Assembly (NCBI GenBank): GCA_009763385.1
Contig: CM019828.1
Coordinates: 21,399,000 to 21,462,999 of the forward strand
Reading direction: 5' to 3'
DNA length: 64,000 bases
From: Coix lacryma-jobi var. lacryma-jobi
Taxonomy: Eukaryota > Streptophyta > Magnoliopsida > Poales > Poaceae
The position numbers and the translations under genes were made by a program. The stretch's first letter is position 1, and every line of letters starts with the position of its first letter. A model generated the notes under the pieces. It worked only from the letters and a program-made list of their open reading frames with translations, made no database searches and had not been told where the DNA came from. Of this stretch, positions 20,312-33,003 are shown in pieces.

Positions 20312-23300
20312 AGCAACATGGGGCTGTCATTCAGTGTCAAGAAAGATCAGTTGTTATATCTACACCCAAGGGAGACAGGATTTGTGTGGAAGTGGTGATG
20401 AAAGAGCAGCCAACTGCCACGGTCAACCAGATGGATGCTAGTGGTGCAGAGCAAGATCGGGTGGTGGACGAGTTCCCTGATGTCTTTCCGGATGATCTGC
20501 CAGGTATGCCACCTGATCGCGATGTTGAGTTCATTATTGAATTACTGCCTGGAACTGCACCAATAGCTAAAAGACCTTATAGAATGGGGGTAAATGAATT
20601 AGAAGAACTTAAGAAACAGCTTAAGGAGTTGTTAGAGAAAGGGTATATACGCCCTAGTGCTTCTCCTTGGGGAGCACCTGTGATTTTTGTGGATAAGAAA
20701 GATGGTAGCCAAAGGATGTGTGTGGACTATAGGTCTTTAAATGAGGTTACCATTAAAAACAAATACCCTCTACCCCGGATAGACGATCTATTTGACCAAC
20801 TTAGAGGAGCATGTGTGTTTTCTAAAATAGATCTCAGATCTGGGTATCACCAGTTGAAAATCCGGAACACAGACATTCCTAAGACGCCTTCACAACGCGG
20901 TATGGACTGTATGAGTATACAGTGATGTCTTTTGGACTGACCAATGCCCCAGCTTACTTCATGTATCCTGAAATAAAGTGTTCATGGAATACCTAGACAA
21001 GTTCGTGGTGGTATTCATAGATGACATTCTAGTGTTCTCCAAAACAGAGGAGGAACATGCTGAACATCTGAGAATGGTTCTGCAGAAGTTAAGAGAGCAT
21101 CAACTCTATGCCAAGAGGAGCAAGTGTGAATTTTGGCTGAAAGAAGTCTCTTTCTTAGGGCATGTTGTCTCTAACGGAGGTATATCCGTTGATCCTAGCA
21201 AGGTGCAGGATGTGTTGGACTGGAACCCGCCAAACAATGCTACCGAAATCCGAAGTTTTCTGGGTTTGGCCGGGTATTATAGGAGGTTCATTGAAGGATT
21301 CTCCAAGCTTGCAAAGCCTATGACTGCCTTGTTAGAAAAGAATGCTAAGTTTGTGTGGTCTGATAAATGCCAAGCAAACTTTGAAGAGTTAAAGAAGAGA
21401 TTAACCTCGGCACCTGTCCTAGTTCTGCCAGACTTGAACAAAAGCTTCTCCATCTATTGTGATGCATCTCGTCTGGGACTTGGATGTGTTCTAATGCAAG
21501 AAGGAAGAGTAGTTGCCTACGCATCTAGACAGCTGAGAAAGCACGAGGTGAACTATCCAACTCATGATTTGGAGTTAGCAGCTGTGTCCATGCTCTAAAG
21601 ATATGGAGACATTATCTAGTTGGACATAAGTGTGATGTGTACACAGATCATAAAAGTCTGAAGTACATATTTACTCAATCAGATCTGAATTTGAGGCAAC
21701 GCCGTTGGCTAGAATTGATCAAAGACTATGACCTGGAGGTACATTATCACCCAGGAAAGGCCAATGTCGTGGCCGATGCCTTGAGCAGAAAAACCTATGC
21801 AAACGGACTGCAAGTGGAATACATGTCAGCAGAGTTGAGAGCTGAAATGGCATACTTAACCTATGTTTTGCCAACAATGTGGTGGAAATGACAGTTGAAC
21901 CTACCTTGGAGAAAGAAATCCGTGAGGGTCAATTGAAAGATGAGAAATTGCAAGAGATAGCAGAGAACATAGTGCTTGGGAAGGCACCAGGTTTCAGGAT
22001 GGATGAAAATGGGACACTATGGTTTGGAAAAAGGATATGTGTGCCTGAAGTGAAGCTATCCGTGATGCCATCTTGCGAGATGCACATGAATCTGCCTACT
22101 CCATACATCCCGGCAGCACCAAAATGTACTTGGATCTGAAGGAAAAGTACTGGTGGTATGGATTGAAGCGAGATGTAGCAGAATATGTGGCCCTATGTGA
22201 CACCTGTCAGAAGGTCAAAGCTGAACATCAAAGACCAGCAGGATTGTTACAACCTATGCAGATACCCGAGTGGAAATGGGAAGAAGTGGGAATGGACTTT
22301 ATCACTGGATTACCCCGTACACAGAGAGGCTATGACTCAATATGGGTAATAGTTGACCGTCTCACTAAGGTCGCTCACTTCCTACCAGTTAAGACCACTT
22401 ATTCTGGGGCAAGGTTAGCAGAACTGTACATGGAGAGAATTGTGTCTTGCATGGTGTTCCGAAGAAAATAGTGTCTGACAGAGGAACACAGTTCACTTCT
22501 CATTTTTGGCATCAGGTACACCAATCGTTGGGAACTAAGCTGAATTTCAGCTCTGCATATCACCCACAAACAGATGGGCAGACTGAAAGGATAAATCAGA
22601 TCTTGGAGGACATGTTGAGAGCATGTGCACTTCAGCATGGGGCTAGTTGGGATAAAAGCCTGCCATATGCTGAATTCTCCTACAACAACAGTCATCAGGA
22701 GAGTCTCAAAATGGCTCCTTTTGAGCCTTATATGGTAGAAAGTGTAGAACTCCTTGTTCTGGAATCAGACAGGAGAGACTCAAGTGTTCGGACCGGATGT
22801 TCTTAGAAATGCTGAAGATCAAGTAAGGACGATCCGGGATAACTTGAGGATAGCTCAGTCCCGACAAAAGAGTTATGCAGATACTCGCAGGAGGGACTTA
22901 GTTTTCAAAGTGGGAGACTATGTGTATTTGAAAGTGTCACCCATGAGAAGCGTAAAGAGGTCAACATGAAAGGAAAGTTGGCACCCAGATACATAGGTCC
23001 TTTCCGGATCTTGGCCAGATGTGGAGAAGTGGCCTATCAGCTCGAGTTACCTGAGAAGCTGTCAGGTGTACATGATGTGTTCCATGTTTCTCAGCTAAAG
23101 AAATGCCTGAGAGTGCCTGAAGAGCAAGTTCCCCTGGAAGAGATCAAGATAGGAGGATCTCACTTATGAAGAGTACCCTATCAAGATCTTAGAGACAGCA
23201 GAAAGAGTTACCAGGAGCCGAGTTATCAAGATGTGCAAGGTTCAGTGGAACAGATATACAGAAGAAGAGGCTACCTGGGAAAGAGAAGAAGATCTTCGGA

Positions 23301-23326
23301 AATCTTATCCGCAGTTGTTTGAGTAA
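20293..23326 (+). pseudogene. pol: T1 pol: protease end, reverse transcriptase, RNase H, integrase, chromodomain
   Basis: Domains in order: protease end (GMDWMKQHGAVI); reverse transcriptase (IRPSASPWGAPVIFV, then VFIDDILVFS with the catalytic YxDD-equivalent as IDD, then FLGLAGYYRRFI); RNase H (SIYCDASRLGLGCVL, YTDHKSLKYIF, NVVADALSRK); integrase (HHCC zinc region with CDTCQKVK, core GMDFITGLP, VSDRGTQFTSHFW, QTDGQTERINQ); and a C-terminal chromodomain (VIKMCKVQWNRYTEEEATWE). The stop TAA is at 23324. At least six one-base shifts interrupt it (about 20290, 20885, 20965, 21590, 21875, 22055, 22450, 22740 and 22965 are candidate points). The chromodomain in these lineages targets integration to heterochromatin. 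All catalytic motifs can be seen, so the damage is by small indels only. Confidence 0.92.
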
Positions 23327-23360
23327 GCTCCAGTCGAATCTCGAGGACGAGATTCATCTT

Positions 23361-23374
23361 AAGGGGGGTAGAGT
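23361..23374 (+). promoter_or_regulatory. T1 polypurine tract
   Basis: AAGGGGGGTAGAGT directly before the TGTAACACCC start of the 3' LTR. Confidence 0.88.
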
Positions 23375-26323
23375 TGTAACACCCTAAAATTTTCTCCAAA
23401 ACAAAATAGGTGAAAATGATTTAGTTATGATTTGTGAGCATTTAACCTAGGGGTTAAATAATTTTAGTGAATTAAAATAAAGTGGCAACAACATTTTTGC
23501 ATTCATGCTGGTGCATCATATTTATTGAAGTGATTGGTTTTTGCCAAAATTTGAAATGGATTCAAATTCATTTAGGAAATGGTTTGAAATGTGATGAAAT
23601 AAAAGGAAAAGAGTTTTCCCTTTCTCTCTCTCTTTCCCTCGCATCCGGCCCAAGCGGCCTGGCGGCCCAAGCCCGCCGGCGCTCCCTCCTTCCCTTCCTC
23701 CCCGCTGGGCCGCTCCTCCTCCCTTCTCCTCGCCGCGCGCGGCCCATTGGCCGGCCGCTGGCGCCCGCGCTGCGCGAACCGCCGCGCGCGCTCCCTCCCC
23801 TTCTCTCTCTCTGGCACCCGGGCCGCGTGTCAGCCGCCTCCTCCCTCCTTCTCTGCGTCGCCGCCGAGCGCAACCGCCGCGGCCGCACTCCCCCGCTTCT
23901 CCGCGCGCTTCTCCCACGACCCCGCCTCTCCTCGCTTTAGTGGACGCGGTCTCCTTCCCGCCCCTCTTCCCTCTTTCGCCCCCCTCTTCGCAGCGCTCCA
24001 GAGCCACCGCCGCCGCTCCCGAGCCTAGCTCCGTCAGCCGAGCACCCGCCGCCGTCGTCCGGCCGTGCTCGTCCTCGCCGACCCGTTCAGCGTCTCGCCG
24101 TGATCCGTGTCGTGGTAACGGTGCCGCCGAACCCCTCCTTCCTTCCTCCCTTGAACTCGGTTTGCCCTAACCGTCGGAGAACTCGTGCAGAGAGCTCCGC
24201 CGGCCGCCGTGTTCTTCGCCGTCGCCGCGTCAGCGCCTCCCCGCCGTCCCCCTCACCGTGGTGAGAATCCCCTTGTGCTCCGCTTTCCCCCATGCACTTG
24301 GTATGGCTTGTGGTGCCTCTGGTGCGGGTCCGCGAGCGTCCGTGCGCCATCTATGGCGGGAGCGCGCACGCCGTCGCGAGGACCGCGACGTCGCGGTGTG
24401 GGCGCGCCCTCGGCCTTGCCCCGCAGACCTCCCCCCTGGATCTAATCTGTGCCGTCCGCGACCGATCCGACGGCGTGAGTGGCCCGTACCCCTTCGGGGA
24501 GAGTTTGCTAAAGAACCCCCGAAGAAAGGAAATCAACCCGCGCTCCCCTCTACTGTGCCTGAGTCTTTGCAAACTTCCATCCAGGCCCCTGCGTTTCTTC
24601 GGTATTGAGGCGCAGTCCAGCTGGCTGCGGTTTTTGTTTAAAATTCAATTTAAATTTTGATTTAAATTCAAATGCATTTCAGTCTATTTACAGAAATGCC
24701 ACTACACTTTTGCTTATAAAATCCACGTTTTAGCTCCGATTTGATCCGTTCAAATTGCGTTAGCTTCGTAATTTAGTGCTCTATCCGTTTATGTCCCTGC
24801 TAGTCTGTTTAGACAGGTTAGATGTAGGGTCCAAGTTAATCTTGTTTAGGGCTTAGAAACACCGTTTCGACCGTATCTTTCGCATAGTAACTCCGTTTTC
24901 GTGAACCAAAACTTGTTGTGATCGTAGAAACGCGTACTTCAGTTTATCAAAGATTTATTTCTGTTTATTACTGTTTGCTGTACTGTTCTAATGATAGCCT
25001 TGTTTGCATTGTGTATGTTTGCGCCTGGAATGCGTGGTGATGTTTTGTGTTCGAGTAGACGGTGAGTCGGTGTGGTGCGACCAGGACCCCTCTTTCTTCG
25101 ACCAGCAGGAAGATCAGCCTTTCGACAACCAAGGCAAGTTAGCATGGGACCTCCTGTTTACCTATACATTTTACTTTAATCACTCATTTATGCATGTGTC
25201 CAATTGAGCAACCTTAGAAAACCCACTTAGCTTTGTTATCTGTGATGTTCTTGTTTCCGTGGGATATGTGCATATGGGTAGAATGCTAGTGCTAACTGAC
25301 TTATAACTGATCCAGTCCAATGATAAATTTGTTCTCATGATGATATGTTGTTAAACGGTTAATAAAACTTGCTGTTAGCAAAAGCTGGGATTGACAGTGC
25401 TACCATGAGTGCTATATGGCTCTGGTTTTAGCTCAGTACACTGGACCTTTTCTAACTTGTTAGCGGTAACCCGAGGGGCGCAAGAGGGGCTTGCCTCTAC
25501 GGATGTAGGGCTGCTCCTGTTCCTATGAGTATAGCTGCGATGGCCTTGTGCCATAGGAAAGGGGGGTTTGCTATGTCTGATTGCCAAGGAAACCTCGCGG
25601 CCCTAACCTGTTAGACGAACCAGCGAAAGGCTTCATAGTGTGCCCTGCCGATCTACCTCGGAAGTGGATCAAGAGGTTGGCCGCCTCGGGCACAAGGGTA
25701 ACACGGCTTGTGGGTAAAGATGCACAACCTCTGCAGAGTGTAAAACTGTTATAACAGCCGTGCTCACGGTCACGAGCGGCCGGGAAAACTAGCAGAACTA
25801 TGATACTTGTATAACTGTTACTTTATGTTGTTGGTACTTTATGATGTTATATTTATCTTTGATGGACAAATGGATCATGGGTTAAGGGTTAAGCACAATA
25901 TTCGTTTACCTTAATGCTAAAACTGCCAACTTAAAAGCTAACTGCAGTCAGACAGTGTCAGCCTTTTGAGCCTCATGAACCCTGTGTTAGCTTGCTAAGT
26001 ACGAGAAGTACTTACGCTTGTTGTTTATCTTCTTTTTGGGCAAAATCCCGGATGGGTAACAGATGAAGGTGCAGTTGGCGACTTCCCAGAGGACTTCTAG
26101 GCTAGCTGTTTCCCCCAGTCAGTGTCCCTGTGGAGTAGATCTTGTTAGCAGTTCAGTTATCTTTTGTTTCGCTTGATGTAAGACTTGTGTTGATACTATC
26201 GTTATGTAATAAACAATGTGATGATGCCACCTTCTTGTAATTTGTCTAACTTATGTGTGTGATTTTTCCTGGGCACACATGAGTGTTCCGCCACAATTTT
26301 ATCCTTAAAATTGGGGTGTGACA
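23375..26323 (+). repeat. T1 3' LTR
   Basis: Same content as the 5' LTR and 33 bp shorter. The differences are mostly single-base deletions, many in runs of one base. The conserved hairpin CCGTGCTCACGG is complete here (25758-25769), while one C is missing in the 5' copy. Confidence 0.92.
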
Positions 26324-27205
26324 CAACAAAAATGTGATGAACCTGACAACAAACTAAATCGACATGCCAAAACTGATGATACGTGAATTATCAGAATTGT
26401 AATGCAACAAACTGTGATAAACAAAAAGTAAATACGTCTAAACTGGACAACAAACATATATGAAAACCCATTTCATTTTTTTTATTTTTTACTGATAACT
26501 CTCAAAGAATGTACAACAGCAACTTCATTTCAATTATTTGATTTTAACCAATCAATTAAAGCATCTGGGCTGTAAACATATAGTTAGGCAAAAACTTTAA
26601 TTAAAAGAACAATGCATGTAGGCCAAACATATGATCATTAATGCATAAATAATTGACAACACTAAAATCACTACAATAATGTTAGCAAAAAACTTAAATC
26701 AGTAGGCCAAACATATGATCTATATATATATCACCCATAATAAACAGTAAACTTCGGATTGCCAACAAAATTGTGAAACCTGACAGCAAACTAAATCTGA
26801 CCATGCAAAACTAACATTGATGATATGTTGAATTATCAGATTTGTAATGCAGCAAACTTGTGATAAACAAAAAGTAAATACGTCTAAACTGGATAAACAA
26901 ATATATATGAAACTCATTTCACTTTTTTTATTTTTTTACTGATAACCTCTCAAAGCATGTACAACAGCAATCTTCATTTCAATTTATTTGATTTTAACCG
27001 AATCAATTAAAGCATCAGGGCTTTAACATATAGTTAAGGCAAAACTTTAATTAAAAGAACAATGCATGTAGGCCAAACATATGATCATTAATATATAAAT
27101 AATTGACAACACTAATAATCACTACAATAATGTTAGCAAAAACTTAAATCAGTAGGCCAAACATATGATCTATATATGTATCAACCCATAATCTCAATTT
27201 AAACA
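26324..27205. repeat. Tandem array of about 440-bp units in the CACTA element
   Basis: Two units (about 26324-26762 and 26763-27205) share GTAAATACGTCTAAACTGG, the AATGCATGTAGGCCAAACAT segment and ACTTCGGATTGCC. A third, partial unit lies left of T1 at 13765-13979. No ORF. In the M2 model this is intron. Confidence 0.75.
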
Positions 27206-27297
27206 CTAATGAACCTAATTAACAACACTAATTTTTAGAATCCATACATAAATAAACCTAGCCCCTTCGGATTGGGCGACGTCGCGGTGGAGCATAC

Positions 27298-27557
27298 CTT
27301 GTCCTCGCCGATGACCATCTTCTCCTTGCCGGGGCTGGGCGTGGGAAGGTGAACGCCGACTCCATGGAATCAGCATAGGACGAGCCGCCACCCAAGGAAG
27401 AGTTGGTGTGGCGCCTCGGCTTCTTCACCACATCCTCCGCATCGTGAGGGCGCCTCTTCCGGCCAGTGCGGCCCTCGCCGCCGTCGCCACGGGTTCTGCG
27501 CTCCATCTCCAAGCCTTGCCGCCGCGCAATCCGCCTTGAAACCGCCCCTCGCCTCAC
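27298..27557 (-). pseudogene. Minus-strand gene M2, candidate first exon
   Basis: A GC-rich block open on the minus strand from an ATG at 27557. It encodes a very basic N-terminus (MRRGAVSRRIARRQGLEMER, then RKRRPHDAEDVVKKPRRH, resembling nuclear localisation signals) and a Gly/Ser stretch. It ends at a donor AAG/GTATGC. A one-base shift near its end would give GKEKMVIGEDK before the donor, which looks more protein-like than the present frame. No known domain. The pairing with the exon at 13757-13600 is inferred from strand, order and splice signals only. Confidence 0.35.
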
Positions 27558-27705
27558 CGACTATGGAAGAAGAAGAGACCCGCCGACTGTGGAAGAAGAA
27601 GAGACTAAAAAGCCAAGGAAACCACACCAAGTAGGTCGTCGTGCTTAATATGGAGGTCACACAGAGTAGGTCCCACTGAGTACTCCCTCTGTCCCTAAAG
27701 TAATT

Positions 27706-29300
27706 TTTATTGATTTTCCCAAGAATAAATGGAGAAAACCAGAAGCTACCTACAAAAAACTGAAAACTTGCATGGACACCTCATTTAGGTGTATAATGTT
27801 GACAAAAAAGTTTCAACTGATTCTGAGAAAGTTGTGATGTTTATGATTACAAAGGCACACATCTCTTACATATGACCATGTGAGTAAGTGATGAGAGATG
27901 CTCATCCGTTTGGGGATGTGTAGTACCACTTTCACCAAATCATTCCAATTTTTTTTGGGATGCTTATGTAGGTGTCCCATGATGGTGTGTGCATTTGTGC
28001 AATTTTTAGACCAAGTTTATCTATTACTGTAATTATTTGTTGATTTTCCCAAGGATAAATGGTAAAATATCCTAAGCTACCTACAAAATTCTGAAAACTT
28101 GCATGGACACCTCATTTAGGTGTATAGTGTTGACAAAAAAGGTTCAACTGATTTTGAGAAAGTTGTGATGCTTATGATTACAAAGGCACACATCTCTTAC
28201 ACATGACCATGTGAGTAAGTGATGAGAAATGCTCATCCGTTTGGGGATGTGTAGTACAACTTTCACCAAATCATTCCAAATTTTTTTGGGATGCTTATGT
28301 AGGTGTCCCATGAAGGTGTGTGCATTTGTGTAATTTTCAGACAAAGTTTACCAATTACTGTAATTATTTGTTGATTTTCCCAAGGATAAATGGTAAAATA
28401 TCCTAAGCTACCTACAAAAATCTGAAAACTTACATGGACACCAACTGATTCTGAGAAAGTTCAGATGCTTATGATTACAAAGGCACACATCTCTTACACA
28501 TGACCATGTGAGTAAGTGATGAGAGATGCTCATCCGTTTGGGGATGTGTAGTACAACTTTCACCAAATCATTCCAAATTTTTTGGATGATGCTTATGTAG
28601 GTGTCCCATGATGGTGTGTGCATTTGTGCAATTTTCCGACCAAGTTTACCTATTACTGTAATTATTTGTTGATTTTCCCAAGGATAAATGGTAAAATATC
28701 CTAAGCTACCTAAAAAAAATCTGAAAACTTGCATGAACACCTCATTTAGGTGTATAGTGTTGACAAAAAAGTTTCAACTGATTCTGAGAAAGTTGTAATG
28801 CATATGATTACAAAGGCACACATCTTTTACACATGACCATGTGAGTAAGTGAGAGATGCTCCCGTTTGGGGATGTCTAGTACAACTTTCACCAAATCATT
28901 TGAAATTCTTTTGGGATGCTTATGTAGGTGTTCCATGATGGTGTGTGCATCTGTGCAATTTTCAGAACTAGTTTTCATATTAAAGTAAGTTTTTTTTTTT
29001 CTCAAGAATAAATGGAAAAAATCCTAAAGTAACTAGAAAAATCTGAAAAGTTGCATGGACACTCCATTTTGGTGTATAGTGTTTAAAAAAAATTGAAATC
29101 ATTCTGACAAAGTGGTGATGCACATCCTCACAAAGTCATCCATCGCTCACACATACCCTTGTTACTAAGTGAGAGATGTTCATCCTTCTGGGAAATATGT
29201 AGTACCACTTTCTCCGAATCATTTAATTTGAATCTTTTTTGGGATGACCATACACCAAAAACATGTCAGTGCTAAAACTCAAAAAAAATTGTACCAAAAA
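27706..29300. repeat. Tandem array of five diverged units of about 300-336 bp
   Basis: Units start at about 27706, 28042, 28371, 28670 and 29000 with TTGATTTTCCCAAGRATAAATGG. They share GCATGGACACCTCATTTAGG, ACACATGACCATGTGAGTAA and ATGGTGTGTGCATTTGTGC. Lengths vary through internal deletions (one unit lost about 30 bases near 28440), and the last unit is the most diverged. The minus-strand frames here repeat with the unit and are not genes. Confidence 0.85.
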
Positions 29301-29378
29301 TATATTCAAAGATCAATAGGAAAACAAAACTAGTGAAGATCACAAAAAATTAGAAAAAAACAAAAAATGTCTTTTGAA

Positions 29379-29432
29379 GGATTCGAACCCGTGACCAATG
29401 CACCAAAATCAGCCTGCCTTTCAACTGTGCTA
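29379..29432 (-). other. tRNA-like segment with RNA polymerase III A and B boxes (possible SINE or tRNA relic)
   Basis: On the minus strand TAGCACAGTTG fits an A box and GGTTCGAATCC fits the B-box consensus exactly, with 32 bases between them. T-rich sequence follows. I could not fold a full cloverleaf with an acceptor stem, so it is not called a tRNA gene. Confidence 0.5.
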
Positions 29433-29704
29433 TTCAAATAATTTCGATAAACCTTCGATGCGGTTTAGTTTAATTACGACTTACCCCAGCTTGTGGCCGA
29501 AAATAAGAGCGCCAAAACAGGCGTCGTCCCGAAATTTGATCCCGCCACTAATCACATATTTATCCCCTTATTAATTCATCCCTCCCATCCCCCATTTCTT
29601 CTACCCTAGCCGCCGCCGCCTGGACTCAACCGCCGTCGACAAGCTGCTTCCTCGACCACGACGACCAGGTACCTCATCGCCAAGACGGAACACAACCGCC
29701 GTCG

Positions 29705-32700
29705 ATGAGCTGTTCCTCCCCCTTTCCACCTAAATTCCACCCCACCAAACCGCCAACCCCGGGGGGACCACAGCCGGCGACGAGTTGCGTCGTTGTTGCC
29801 GACTACTTCGCTGGCCGCATCCCTCTCTATCTCGTCCCAAGACCATTCTGGCCCCATCCACATTTCACTCGCAACGACCTAACCCTAACCATCGCAGGAT
29901 TTGGGTCATCGCCGAGGACTTTCACTGGATCTGCTTCGTCGTCGACTAGGATTCACCGCAGCAGCTCTGCTTCCCCATTGACAACCTCGATGGTGGCAAC
30001 TAGGGGCAACGGAACAAGGAACCTGCACAAGAAGAAGGTAATCCACTTGTATGCATGGGCTTTTAAGTTGGTACTGCCCTTCAGCTTTCCATACGCCTTG
30101 AAATTAATAATGTATATATAGATGTGGAATATATATGCCCCCAATCTCACTTCAATGTAGTAATCCATGAACTACTGTTATGGAACATATCACCTCTAGT
30201 CTTTCTTCGCTCTAATCTATAACCTATCACCTCTTTTGTATTTGCTCTATAGTAGGCAATACTTGCTCTTACCTCTTTTCTCTGTGCCAATTAGTATTAC
30301 CTCCTAGTTCTTAGTAATCTCCTTCACATGAACGAATAGACACATTGTGCTATGTTGCAAGTAATACAACCTCCAATAACCGATTATGAGAGGAACCGGG
30401 ATAGACATGTGGCGAACAATTTAAAGAGGATGCAAGAATTGGGACTGCACAATCTATCTGCCAGTTTTAATAATTCTTTACCACAACCTGTATCAACAAA
30501 GGGGAAAAAAACAACAAACAAGAAAACCAATAGTTCAGATTCGGATTCATAAGAGTATCTCCTTGGCGAAGATGATCAAGGAGATAGTGATGACGACGAC
30601 ACTGAATCTGAAGAGCATCCAAAACCCCTGGCAATTAAGGTGCTTCTTTAACCTTCCAAGTAGTGGATGGGGAGTATTTGAATTGCATTTGAATGTTTTC
30701 AATCTCATCTAATATATGATCCTACTTTCAGATTCATCATGTTTTTTTCATACCTGTAATTAATATATGGTCTTGCTTAATATTGCACATGGCTGACTTT
30801 TTTTACAGTATCCTCCAAGTGCTAGAAGGAAAACCCTCGCTTCTAAGAAGAGAGATCCTAACATGGCTCCAGGAACTAGGAGCAAGAGAGTGAGGGCATC
30901 TGAAGAATCACAGGTGCAGCATTCTGGAGCCCAAACAAGATCAACAAAAAGGCTTAATAGTGCAGACACAAATGGGGACAATGTAGAGGCTCCTACAGAT
31001 GGTTATGATGACATATCAGGCAGGTATACTATACCTGGACCTACTGATCATGAGAGACAGCTACCTCCAGAGGAAGACAGTGGAGCTGCTGATCTTGACA
31101 CTACAGGTGCTGATGAAGGCAATGTAGATGGAGGTGAACAAACTGAAGGCAAGTTATAGTAATTTTGTCAGTACAATATGACATCTCTTTTGCTGATTTA
31201 GATGAAACTAAAACATTTTATTAAATGCGGCTTCTATTTTGTAGCTACTGCAGAGCGAGCTCCAAGGAGAACTAGGCAACCAACTAAGGGAAAACAGCTA
31301 GACAAGATGACTAAAGCTATGGGAAGAAGATTGCCCATACTTGTTGATGAAGGCAATAAAAGGCCTCATGAACCTGTTCAAGGTGCCAAGTTTGCATCAG
31401 AGGCTGGCATCATTGTTCGAGAAAACATGCATGTCCTACCTCATTGGAAAGATTACAAGAAAGACAACAAATACTACAAGAGTTTTGTAAATCAGCTAAA
31501 TGTAAGTGCATTACTGTTTTTATGGTTAACTTGTATACATGATTAACCTGAATTGACTAACTAACTATGGAACTGTCATTTACCTAGGGACGCTTGACCA
31601 TTAACTCAAAAAACGGGCCAACACAAGAAGCTTGCACAGATATGATGCGCTCTACGGTAAAACAAATGTGTTATCGGCTGAAGCAGAAATACTTCAATGG
31701 TGTTCCTGCAAATGAGATTAGGACAACTTCACCTGTTTCTTACATGTCTGATGAACAGTGGAGGGCACTAGTTGCAAAGTGGTCTGATCCGAAGAACATG
31801 GTATGGATATCTTACCATATATGCTTCTTTCAAATCATTTTGCAAAGTCTCTTCTCTTTTTGAACCTATAATCTCATCTGACATGTTAATTCTCTTGTAG
31901 GAAACGTGTGAAAAGAACAAGCAGAACCGCAGTAAAGTCAAGTATCATCAAGGCTAGGGTTCTCGCTCCTATGTGGCACACTTGCATGAATATGTAAGCT
32001 CAAAGTACCTTGTACTAGTCTCCATACACATTGGAACATATCAAATTCTCTTGCATGTAATCTGACTTTTGTTGTGATTGTTTATCCACGAAACATAAGA
32101 AGAAGAGAAATAGAGAAGAACCCAGCACAGATCTGAATGAAGAACTAGATGCGGTGGAGGCCTTTGAAACCTGCCATACCAGCTCCAAACGTGGCCTCAG
32201 TCAAGCTGCAAGAGAAGCACTTGTAAGTTCCTTTGTTTGCTATGTTCATCTTGTGTGACATGTCTTCCTCAAATTATTGCAATAAGTAACAACTCTCATC
32301 TTGTTGTTCGTAAGTAGCATGAACATGTAACTATTTTCTGTCCATGATATTTTAACTTGATATGGAAGCTTTGAGGGTTGAACCTGTTGATGAAGATGGG
32401 ACGGAACCATCAAGTGTGGACCTCATGTCCAAGGTGCTCTCCCAGACCAGCTCACATCATTTCCTGAAGAGTGCTGGCATGAAAACACCGACATCCTCCA
32501 AGTCACATGAAAGCGAGCTTCGGGAACAACTTGCAGCTGAAGCGGCGGCTGCTGTGCAAGGTGAACTCGATGAGCTCAAGAAGAAAAGTGAAGAAGCTGA
32601 AGAACAGCTGGCGAGGACACAAAAAGAGCTGCAGGAGTACAAGATGTTGACCGAGAAGAACAGCAAGGAGATGGAGGAGACCAATGCGCTGATCAAGAAG

Positions 32701-32739
32701 CTGTTATCCTTGCATGGTAATCCTTCTTCGTCGACATGA
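29705..32739 (+). pseudogene. TNPA-like CACTA gene (plant transposase Ptta/En/Spm family)
   Basis: TNPA-type proteins bind subterminal repeats and act with TNP2. Exon-like segments can be followed: a GC-rich first exon to about 30037 (ending RNLHKKK before GTAATC); 30360-30640 (DYERNRDRHVANNLKRMQEL, acidic end); 30808-31149 (basic, then acidic); 31244-31500 (LPHWKDYKKDNKYYKSFVNQ); 31590-31800 (MCYRLKQKYFNG, MSDEQWRALVAKWSDPKNM); 31901-31994 (CEKNKQNRSKVKYHQG); about 32100-32220; and 32362-32739. The W-x-x-L-V-x-x-W plus N-x-x-N-R pattern is that of PF03004. The last exon is a long Glu/Lys/Leu coiled coil. In-frame stops at about 30550 and 31956 break it. Introns have usual GT-AG ends except one possible GC donor at 31150. 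Confidence 0.8.
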
Positions 32740-33003
32740 GAGCTCGTGGTCAGTGCTCCTGTGTTTGGGTTGTTCATTTTGGGAAGTTAAACTTAAGTTG
32801 CTTGTGGTTGGCAACATATACATTAAATGTTGTAATATTGGTTGGCAACTTTTAATTATATGATGTGATGTTGGTGTTGCTGTGAACTGAGCTGTATGCT
32901 CGTTGGAATGTTGTTTTATTAAGTATGGAATTATTTGGTCTTTCTAGTATCATTTCCAAATTGCAATTAAATTATTATCTGCATTTCTGACGAAAATGAT
33001 GGC
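32740..33003. other. 3' flank of the TNPA-like gene
   Basis: AT-rich, probably 3' UTR. No ORF or repeat seen. Confidence 0.5.

Larger units (their letters stand above)
13980..26323 (+). mobile_element. T1, complete Ty3 chromovirus (Tekay/Del type) with an extra ORF before gag
   Basis: A 12.3-kb element with long LTRs (2982 and 2949 bp) that start TGTAACACCC and end GTGTGACA, flanked by CAAC (13976-13979 and 26324-26327). The PBS is complementary to initiator tRNA-Met. Order inside: extra ORF (17156-18227), gag with CCHC knuckle, protease, reverse transcriptase, RNase H, integrase, chromodomain, polypurine tract. The chromodomain and LTR ends place it in the Tekay/Del lineage. Pol is broken by several one-base shifts, so this copy as written is inactive. 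It lies in a tandem repeat of the CACTA element. Confidence 0.94.

Noticed and set aside
28144..29005. Minus-strand ORFs with repeated HKHPKKIWNDLVKVVLHIPK
   Set aside because: The repetition is the tandem DNA repeat; reading frames differ between units and no start or splice context is shared.
29379..29432. Functional tRNA gene
   Set aside because: No acceptor-stem pairing or clear anticodon arm around the A and B boxes.
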